In this document: positions 1 through 4,626 of the stretch, piece after piece | Position numbering within the stretch: position 1 is the stretch's first letter | How the letters are laid out: the number at the start of each line of letters is the position of its first letter | DNA from: QALR01 sp045124015 | GTDB taxonomy: Bacteria > Bacillota > Clostridia > Oscillospirales > CAG-272 | DNA length: 5,645 nt | Direction: 5' to 3' | Assembly: GCA_045124015.1 (NCBI GenBank) | Contig: JBGVLA010000018.1 | Location: 1-5,645, forward strand | Program-made: the position numbers and the translations under genes | The notes under the pieces: model-generated | What the model was told of the DNA's origin: nothing | Databases searched by the model: none | What the model saw: only the letters and a program-made list of their open reading frames with translations

Positions 1-62
1 AAAAGGGCAGACTTGCGTGCTTGCGGCTGGATGATATGCAGGTATTCTATTCGGAGGAGTAA
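1..62 (+). CDS. Possible 3' end of an upstream gene (partial)
   Basis: An open frame enters from the left edge (codons begin at base 3) and stops at TAA 60-62, giving a tail that reads KGRLACLRLDDMQVFYSEE. The composition is unlike the AT-rich hsdS cassettes and looks like ordinary coding sequence. The stop is followed at once by a hairpin, as expected at a gene end. With only 19 codons no family can be named. Frame 1 is also open here, as far as a stop at 181-183, so the frame choice is uncertain. If real, this is probably the chromosomal neighbour of the restriction locus. Confidence 0.3.
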   Translation, partial: KGRLACLRLDDMQVFYSEE

Positions 63-69
63 AAAGAAA

Positions 70-133
70 CCACGCCCCGAAACGATGCGAGGGGAATCAG
101 GACAAAAACCCCACGCACCGTTTCGGGGCGTGG
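70..133. repeat. Long imperfect inverted repeat (25-bp stem hairpin)
   Basis: Bases 70-94 pair with 109-133 in one register. The outer 15 bp (CCACGCCCCGAAACG, 70-84) are perfect. Single mismatches follow at 85/118 and 90/113, then four more G-C pairs, leaving a 14-base loop (95-108). On the minus strand the stem is followed by TTTCTTTTTA (complement of 60-69), which fits a Rho-independent terminator for leftward transcription. On the plus strand no T-tract follows. It could stop leftward transcripts leaving the invertible locus, or be a dispersed hairpin element. The sequence alone does not decide. Confidence 0.7.
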
Positions 134-157
134 GGGAGGGAGATATACAAATAGCCC

Positions 158-178
158 TACTCCCTGAAACGGGGAGTA
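158..178. repeat. Short hairpin beside the cassette border
   Basis: TACTCCC (158-164) pairs with GGGAGTA (172-178) around a 7-base loop. It ends two bases before the repeat at 181, where similarity to the expressed hsdS begins. The segment CCCTGAAACG (162-171) nearly repeats CCCCGAAACG (75-84) of the larger hairpin, so the two may be related. A structural or insulating role at the end of the invertible segment is possible but unproven. Confidence 0.5.
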
Positions 179-180
179 CC

Positions 181-207
181 TAATTTACATTATGAGAAGT
201 TCGCTGA
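181..207 (+). repeat. Site A, silent copy: inverted repeat at the TRD1 border
   Basis: These 27 bases are an exact reverse complement of 4403-4429 inside the expressed hsdS. The core reads TAATTTACATTATGAG and encodes the NLHYEK segment just before TRD1. Identity stops at base 180: the expressed copy is preceded by GAGGA, this one by GTACC, which is non-hsdS flank. An identity edge at a module border is what a recombination crossover site should show. Its left half is degenerate (CTAA where the expressed copy has ATAA). Confidence 0.75.
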
Positions 208-1585
208 CGGAACTGTAAAATGCATTGAAGATGAGATACCATTTGAGTTGCCAGAAGGATGGGTCTGGTGCCGTCTACAAACAATTTGTGAGAAAGAGAT
301 AAAACGCGGAAAAGCACCAAAGTATGTAGAAAAAAGCGGCACGCTTGTATTTGCTCAGAAATGTAACACCAAGAAGGGGAAAATCAATATTACTTTGGCA
401 CAATACCTTGACGAATCAACATTGCACAAATATTCACCCGATTTATTCACAAGGTATAATGACATTATTATCAATTCTACTGGAACAGGTACTTTAGGCA
501 GAATTGGGATATTTGAAGAGAGCGACGATCTAATTAAATTGCCAATTGTTCCCGATTCTCACATAACTACAGTAAGAGCTTTTTCTATAAATGTGGCTAA
601 ATACGTGTATCTTTTCCTGAAAGCTAATCAGCCTTATTTCGAGGATTCGGGAGAAGGTTCAACAAATCAAAAAGAATTGCGACCTGAAGTAATTAAAACT
701 TTTTTAATAGCTATACCACCCTATAAAGAACAAGAAAAAATAGTAGAAAAGTTTGAAGCAGTATGTACAATAATTGATTTGTTAGATGCGTACACTGAGG
801 ATTATAATCAAGCAATCAAGTCCATAAAATCTAAAATCTTTGACCTTGCTATCCGTGGTAAGCTCGTGCCTCAAAATCCCAATGATGAGCCTGCTTCTGT
901 ATTGCTCGAACGCATCAGAGCTGAGAAAGAAGATCTCATCCGACAAGGCAAGATCAAGCGTGATAAGAAGGAATCTATCATATTCAAAGGTGGGGATAAC
1001 TCTTATTATGAGAAGTTTGATAGTGGAGATATAAAATGCATTGATGAAGATGTTCCGTTCGAACTCCCAGATTCGTGGTGTTGGTGCAGGCTCGGTACTC
1101 TTTTTGCGCACAATACCGGCAAGGCGTTGAACTCGTCGGATACCGCAGGAACGCTAATGACCTACATCACAACATCAAACCTTTATTGGGATCGTTTTGA
1201 ATTGGATTCGCTTAAAGAAATGCCTTTTACAGAAAGCGAAATTGAGAAATGTACGGTTACAAAGGGTGACTTACTGGTTTGCGAAGGCGGTGATATTGGT
1301 AGATCTGCTATATGGATGCATAATGAAGATATCAGAATTCAAAATCATATTCATCGCCTGCGTCCTTATATTTCGCTATCTAACAGATTTTTTTATTACG
1401 TACTGTTTATGTGGAAGCAAACGGGTCGTATTGGCGGACAAGGTATAGGATTACAAGGCTTTTCATCAAAAGCCTTGCACAACTTGATTGTTCCTCTCCC
1501 ACCGTTAAGTGAACAGCAGCACATTGTAGCATATCTAGATGAGCTAAATCAGAAATTATCAGACATAGAAAAGGGCCTCAGTTGA
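182..1585 (+). pseudogene. hsdS: Silent hsdS cassette: TRD-A, central repeat, TRD-B'
   Basis: This is a 467-codon open stretch encoding everything in a type I specificity subunit except the N-terminal region and start. It begins NLHYEKFADG, in frame with the expressed hsdS at the same point. Upstream that frame runs only to a TAG at 152-154, with no ATG and no Shine-Dalgarno sequence. The in-frame TTG at 248 also lacks one, so the cassette is probably not translated. TRD-A spans roughly codons 20-185 and resembles no other TRD here. The central repeat (about 836-1015) carries FDLAIRGKLVPQNPNDEPAS and a charged helix. TRD-B' (about 1040-1515, FAHNTGKALNSSD) is a close relative of TRD1 in the expressed HsdS. 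The frame ends at TGA 1583-1585 inside a palindrome. It is best read as an intact storage cassette activated by inversion, not as decay. Confidence 0.88.
994..1015 (+). repeat. Site B, copy in silent cassette (TRD2 border)
   Basis: The segment contains AACTCTTATTATGAGAAG (998-1015), identical as reverse complement to 2127-2144. Its left part, GGATAACTCTTATTAT, matches the reverse complement of 3634-3649 in the expressed hsdS. The 12-base core shared by all three copies is AACTCTTATTAT, encoding NSYY at the end of the central repeat. It is in opposite orientation to both other copies, so recombination with either would invert the DNA between them. Confidence 0.7.
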
Positions 1586-1598
1586 GGCTCTTTTCTAT
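1565..1598. terminator. Palindromic bidirectional terminator joining two cassette ends
   Basis: This is a 34-bp near-perfect palindrome: arms 1565-1580 and 1583-1598 pair at 15 of 16 positions, plus one G-T wobble at 1574/1589. The GC-rich core (GCCTCA/TGAGGC) is flanked by AAAA on one side and TTTT on the other, so it can serve as a Rho-independent terminator both ways. Stop codons of the two convergent cassettes lie within it (TGA 1583-1585 on +, TGA 1580-1578 on -), so both frames end in nearly the same residues, IEKGLS and IEKSLN. Confidence 0.8.
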
Positions 1599-2144
1599 TG
1601 AAGCAATTATCTCAAACAAATTATTAACTCTGCCAACAACTAAAGATTGATACTCTTCGGAAGGGAGAGGTAAAATTAGATTGAGAACATCTTCTCTTGA
1701 AATACCAGGAATCAATCCTTTGGCGGTAGATTTAAGGGATTCAATATAATAATTTATACATAGCGAAAGGTACTCGATGTTCAAGTTATAAATATTTCTC
1801 ATCGCCATAATTTGACGAGCAATGTGAGCTTCTCCAAATATATTGAAAGCCATTTCTCCAACCGTGCCTTTACAAGTAATCAACAGATCTCCCAATTTCG
1901 TAATCACTTGCGGCGTATTTGTCCATCTTGAGATTGTGACTGTTCCGTTAAAGAAGTTGCTTGCACCAGTAATATAAGGCATACCTTCTCCTTGATCATT
2001 ATAATCGCCTGGTGCTAAATCTCTGCCCGAAAGTAATTCCCATATGTCCTTGAATCTAACGAAAAGACAATTTCTCGGTAATTCAAAAGGTATTTCATCG
2101 GTAAGTTCGATGATGGAATCACCTACCTTCTCATAATAAGAGTT
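1578..2144 (-). pseudogene. hsdS: Silent hsdS half cassette: TRD-D only
   Basis: This 188-codon minus-strand frame starts at site B with NSYYEK. It continues through the usual pre-TRD phrase DEIPFELP and then a TRD (DIWELLSGRDLAPGDYND onward, MPYITGASNF). It ends with a C-terminal segment including LILPLPSEEYQ and SIEKSLN. The phrases PYITGASN, GDLLITCKGTVG and LPLP are typical of type I HsdS TRDs. It has no central repeat and no N-terminal region. The only in-frame upstream start is a GTG at 2174 that lacks a ribosome binding site and overlaps the recombinase promoter, so expression as it stands is unlikely. It is a spare TRD2 module that inversion against 994-1015 would attach to TRD-A. No internal stops are present, which argues for functional storage. 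Confidence 0.85.
2127..2144 (-). repeat. Site B, copy heading the half cassette
   Basis: The minus strand reads AACTCTTATTATGAGAAG, identical to 998-1015 on the plus strand. Upstream on the minus strand (AAGTGTTAAG) similarity to the other B sites breaks off, placing the crossover in the shared 18 bases. It lies 13 bases before the recombinase promoter's extended -10 element, where a -35 region would sit. It is in the same orientation as the copy at 3634-3649. Confidence 0.7.
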
Positions 2145-2157
2145 CTTAACACTTCTT

Positions 2158-2166
2158 TGGTATAAT
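2158..2166 (+). promoter_or_regulatory. Extended -10 promoter for the recombinase
   Basis: TGGTATAAT is a consensus -10 hexamer (2161-2166) preceded by the TGn extension. At 16-18 bp spacing the -35 position falls on AAGAGT-like bases within or beside site B and shows no TTGACA match, so this looks like an extended -10 promoter. The start of transcription would fall near 2173, leaving a leader of about 40 bases before the recombinase ATG. Confidence 0.6.
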
Positions 2167-2198
2167 ATTAGCACGGGAAACCGAATCTATTTTATATC

Positions 2199-2204
2199 AG
2201 GAGG
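2199..2204 (+). promoter_or_regulatory. Shine-Dalgarno sequence of the recombinase
   Basis: AGGAGG lies 8 bases before ATG 2213. It decides the start: the frame is open further back to a GTG at 2204, but that codon overlaps the Shine-Dalgarno sequence itself and cannot be the initiator. Confidence 0.85.
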
Positions 2205-2212
2205 TGTCTATT

Positions 2213-3022
2213 ATGAAGACGCAACAAACCTTTGAGGAGTATTTGAGTAAGAATAACCTTTCCAAGAACACACTCGATGCTTATCTTTGGACGGTGGATT
2301 TTTATCATGCGCATTACGATGGTGTGACCAAGGAAAACCTGCTTGCCTATAAGGGCTATTTGATGGAGTTCTTTAAGCCGAAAACAGTCAATCTGCGTAT
2401 ACAGGCAATGAATAAGTATCTTACGTATCTCGGTAAAGAAAAGCTTCATCTGAAAGCAGTAAAGATTCAACAAAAGAACTTTCTTGAAAACGTAATCAGT
2501 AACGCAGATTATAACTTCCTTAAGCATCAGCTCAAAAAAGATGGTAATATGGAATGGTATTTCGTTGTATGGTATTTAGCTGCGACCGGTGCTCGTGTCA
2601 GCGAGCTCATCCAAATCAAAATAGAGCATATCGAACTCGGATATTTCGACTTGTATACCAAAGGAGGCAAGCTGAGGCGGTTATACATACCAAAGAAATT
2701 GAGAACCGAAACACTTACATGGCTGGAGGACACGAATCGTTCCTCTGGCTATTTGTTTTTGAATCGGTACGGTGATCGCATAACAACGAGAGGCATATCA
2801 CAACAGCTCAAGAATTATGCCGACAAGTATGGCATTGATAAAAAGGTGGTTTACCCGCACTCCTTTCGCCACCGTTATGCAAAGAATTTTCTTGAAAAAT
2901 TCAACGATATAGCATTGCTCGCTGACCTAATGGGACATGAGAGCATTGAGACAACGCGTATCTATCTGCGCCGAACTGCGAGTGAACAGCAGGCGATTGT
3001 TGATAAGGTTGTAACGTGGTAA
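2213..3022 (+). CDS. Tyrosine recombinase, probable hsdS invertase
   Basis: A 269-residue XerC/D-type tyrosine site-specific recombinase. Residues 1-85 form a SAM-like N-terminal DNA-binding domain (FEEYLSKNNLSKNTLDAYLW, a helix around 55-75). Residues 95-265 are the catalytic domain. All expected catalytic residues are visible: Arg128 in TGARVSEL, a lysine in the TKGGK hairpin (150 or 153), His216 and Arg219 in HSFRH, His242 in LMGHES, and the nucleophile Tyr251 in TTRIYLRR. The length suits a compact invertase and is shorter than typical XerC or phage integrases. The gene has its own promoter and terminator and sits between the expressed hsdS and the silent cassettes, as in known inverting hsdS loci. 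The inferred role is strand exchange at sites A and B by the covalent 3'-phosphotyrosine mechanism of the family. The pairing of enzyme and sites rests on context. Confidence 0.93.
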   Translation: MKTQQTFEEYLSKNNLSKNTLDAYLWTVDFYHAHYDGVTKENLLAYKGYLMEFFKPKTVNLRIQAMNKYLTYLGKEKLHLKAVKIQQKNFLENVISNADYNFLKHQLKKDGNMEWYFVVWYLAATGARVSELIQIKIEHIELGYFDLYTKGGKLRRLYIPKKLRTETLTWLEDTNRSSGYLFLNRYGDRITTRGISQQLKNYADKYGIDKKVVYPHSFRHRYAKNFLEKFNDIALLADLMGHESIETTRIYLRRTASEQQAIVDKVVTW

Positions 3023-3023
3023 T

Positions 3024-3058
3024 AAAGATAGCCGCCCTCGCAAGAAGGCGGCTATTTT
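3024..3058 (+). terminator. Rho-independent terminator between recombinase and hsdS
   Basis: ATAGCCGCC (3028-3036) pairs with GGCGGCTAT (3047-3055) around a 10-base loop, with AAA before the stem and TTTT from 3055 after it. It starts two bases past the recombinase stop. The hsdS stop (TGA, 3060-3058) abuts the other side, so the convergent genes share it. The T-tract is better for plus-strand transcripts, but leftward termination is also plausible. Confidence 0.85.
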
Positions 3059-4626
3059 CAGTTCAGAAACTCGGCGATTGTATCTAACTGAGCAAACACA
3101 TTTTCGATTGTTTCAACTATGCGAAGTTGTTCTTCAAATGGCGGTAAGGGAATTAAAGCATTTTTTATCATATCCTGCGTGAGCTGATTAATTTGCTTAG
3201 TATCGTCGCTGTTAAAAGTACTCCTGAAAGTGTTAGAATTTAGGAAGTAATATACGTATTTGAAGAATGCTGTTCGGTAAACTGCCATAAAAGCACCGAA
3301 AGAAGCTCTTTCCGAAATGCCAGAAAAAATTGCGCATTTACCGACCAGTGCTTTGCTACCATTTCTCGCACAGATTAGGATGTCGTTTTCTTCCATATAC
3401 TGATTATCACGAATACTTGTTTTCACACGAACCAAGTCTGAAAGATCGATTTTTCCGTTTACAATATTACTGGAGCGAAGAACCATCGTTCCATTTTCGA
3501 TAATTTCTTCCGGTTTATATGTTAGACCGATATTAGTAGAACCAATCATTGATAGATTACACCACTCCCAGTTGAAAGGAATCTCAAACGGAATGTTTTC
3601 ATCAATACAAACGGATTTGTTCTCATAATTGCGATAATAAGAGTTATCCTCACCTTTGAAGATGACGGATCCCTTCTTATCACGCTTAATTTTACCTTGA
3701 CGGATAAGTTCCTCTTTCTCGGCACGGATACGTTCCAATAACACAGATGCAGGCTCGTCGTCAGGGTTCTGCGGAACGAGCTTTCCACGTATAGCGAGAT
3801 CGAGAATTTGTTTTTTGATACATTCCACATCAACAGTAAACTCTGCATTCAATTCATCCAAAGCATCTACCGAATCTAAAATCGAATCCAATTTTTCAAC
3901 AACTGAAAATTGTTCGTTAACTGGCGGAAGCGGTACTATTAACTTGTGAAGCGCCTTAGATGAAAAGCCCTGTAAGCCTATTCCTTGTCCACCGATTCGC
4001 TCCATTCGTTTCCACAAATACATAACGTAATAATAAAATCTATTAGATAATTCAATATACGAACGTAATCTGTGGATATGATTTTGTATTCTGATTTCGT
4101 CATCGAAAAGCCATATTGCTGACCTGCCAATGTCTCCGCCTTCACATACCAAAAGATCGCCTTTCCTTACAGTGCATTTTTCAATTTCGCTTCCAGTAAA
4201 AGGCATTTCTTTAAGCGAGTCAAGTTCAAAACGATCCCAGTATAGGTTTGATGTTGTTATGTATGTAAGCCTTGTTCCAGTTGTATCCGACGAATTTAGT
4301 GCCTTGCCGGTATTATGTGCAAACAACACACCTAATCGACACCAACTCCAAGAAGGAGGTAGTTCAAACGGTATCTCATCCTCGATACATTTTTCCGTTC
4401 CATCAGCGAACTTCTCATAATGTAAATTATCCTCACCGACGAAGATAATAGAATCGTCTTTAATATCTTTGGCTTTCAGTTTCCCGTCCTTAACCATTTG
4501 CTGTTTTTGTGCGCGGATTCGCTCCAAGAGAATCGATGCGGGTTCATCGTTGGGATCCTGCGGAACAAGCTTGCCGTGAATAGCAAGGTCGAGAACTTTT
4601 TCTCTCAATGCTACGGTATCAATCAC
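3058..4626 (-). CDS. hsdS: Type I restriction-modification specificity subunit HsdS (expressed copy)
   Basis: A 522-residue DNA-recognition subunit that, with two HsdM, forms a type I methyltransferase and, with HsdR, the restriction complex. An N-terminal conserved region (about 1-85) contains LDLAIHGKLVPQDPNDEPAS. TRD1 (about 86-235, type B, FAHNTGKALNSSD) follows. A central region (about 236-345) repeats the N-terminal phrase as LDLAIRGKLVPQNPDDEPAS, and TRD2 (about 346-505, type C) with a short C-terminal helix completes it. The two-fold repeat is the normal HsdS pseudo-symmetry. The length is slightly above the usual 400-500. The start is GTG 4626, overlapping the hsdM stop as GTGA, with GGAGG nine bases upstream. 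Site A lies at residues 67-75 and site B at 326-331, just ahead of each TRD. It is expressed from the hsdM side, and its identity would change after inversion. The TRD2 border carries a 9-base in-frame difference (NSYYRNYEN versus NSYYEK). Confidence 0.95.
   Translation of the reverse strand: MIDTVALREKVLDLAIHGKLVPQDPNDEPASILLERIRAQKQQMVKDGKLKAKDIKDDSIIFVGEDNLHYEKFADGTEKCIEDEIPFELPPSWSWCRLGVLFAHNTGKALNSSDTTGTRLTYITTSNLYWDRFELDSLKEMPFTGSEIEKCTVRKGDLLVCEGGDIGRSAIWLFDDEIRIQNHIHRLRSYIELSNRFYYYVMYLWKRMERIGGQGIGLQGFSSKALHKLIVPLPPVNEQFSVVEKLDSILDSVDALDELNAEFTVDVECIKKQILDLAIRGKLVPQNPDDEPASVLLERIRAEKEELIRQGKIKRDKKGSVIFKGEDNSYYRNYENKSVCIDENIPFEIPFNWEWCNLSMIGSTNIGLTYKPEEIIENGTMVLRSSNIVNGKIDLSDLVRVKTSIRDNQYMEENDILICARNGSKALVGKCAIFSGISERASFGAFMAVYRTAFFKYVYYFLNSNTFRSTFNSDDTKQINQLTQDMIKNALIPLPPFEEQLRIVETIENVFAQLDTIAEFLN
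3634..3649 (-). repeat. Site B, copy in the expressed hsdS (TRD2 border)
   Basis: The minus strand reads GGATAACTCTTATTAT, matching 994-1009 on the plus strand. One mismatch further upstream, the match continues into TTCAAAGGTG. Downstream it departs from the other copies with CGCAATTATGAGAAC, as if nine bases had been inserted before the ATTATGAGAA half. It encodes GEDNSYY at the end of the central repeat. Confidence 0.65.
4403..4429 (-). repeat. Site A, copy in the expressed hsdS (TRD1 border)
   Basis: This is an exact reverse complement of 181-207 (27 bases). It encodes NLHYEKFAD (residues 67-75), between the N-terminal conserved region and TRD1. With the copy at 181-207 it brackets almost all of the locus, so one inversion would replace both TRDs of the expressed protein. 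The 5' flank on the minus strand is GAGGA, the same as before site B, so the two sites look paralogous. Confidence 0.75.

Noticed and set aside
60..133. CRISPR repeat, tRNA or riboswitch in the left flank
   Set aside because: There is a single inverted repeat without regular spacing, no cloverleaf and no known aptamer pattern.
248..250. TTG at 248 as a true start of the plus-strand hsdS
   Set aside because: Conserved HsdS coding continues 22 codons upstream to the repeat at 181, and no Shine-Dalgarno sequence precedes the TTG. The frame is a cassette without a start.
782..1111. Minus-strand open frame within the plus cassette
   Set aside because: It is a shadow of the conserved hsdS central repeat; a similar shadow (4498-4839) appears opposite the N-terminal repeat of the expressed hsdS, as expected for an artefact of the code.
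2172..2174. GTG at 2174 as the start of the minus half cassette
   Set aside because: It has no Shine-Dalgarno sequence, overlaps the recombinase -10 region, and the codons up to 2144 do not resemble HsdS.
2204..2206. GTG at 2204 as the recombinase start
   Set aside because: It overlaps the AGGAGG that serves ATG 2213.
2192..2527. Minus-strand open frame opposite the recombinase start
   Set aside because: It is antisense to a complete recombinase with a strong promoter and ribosome binding site, and its protein resembles no family.
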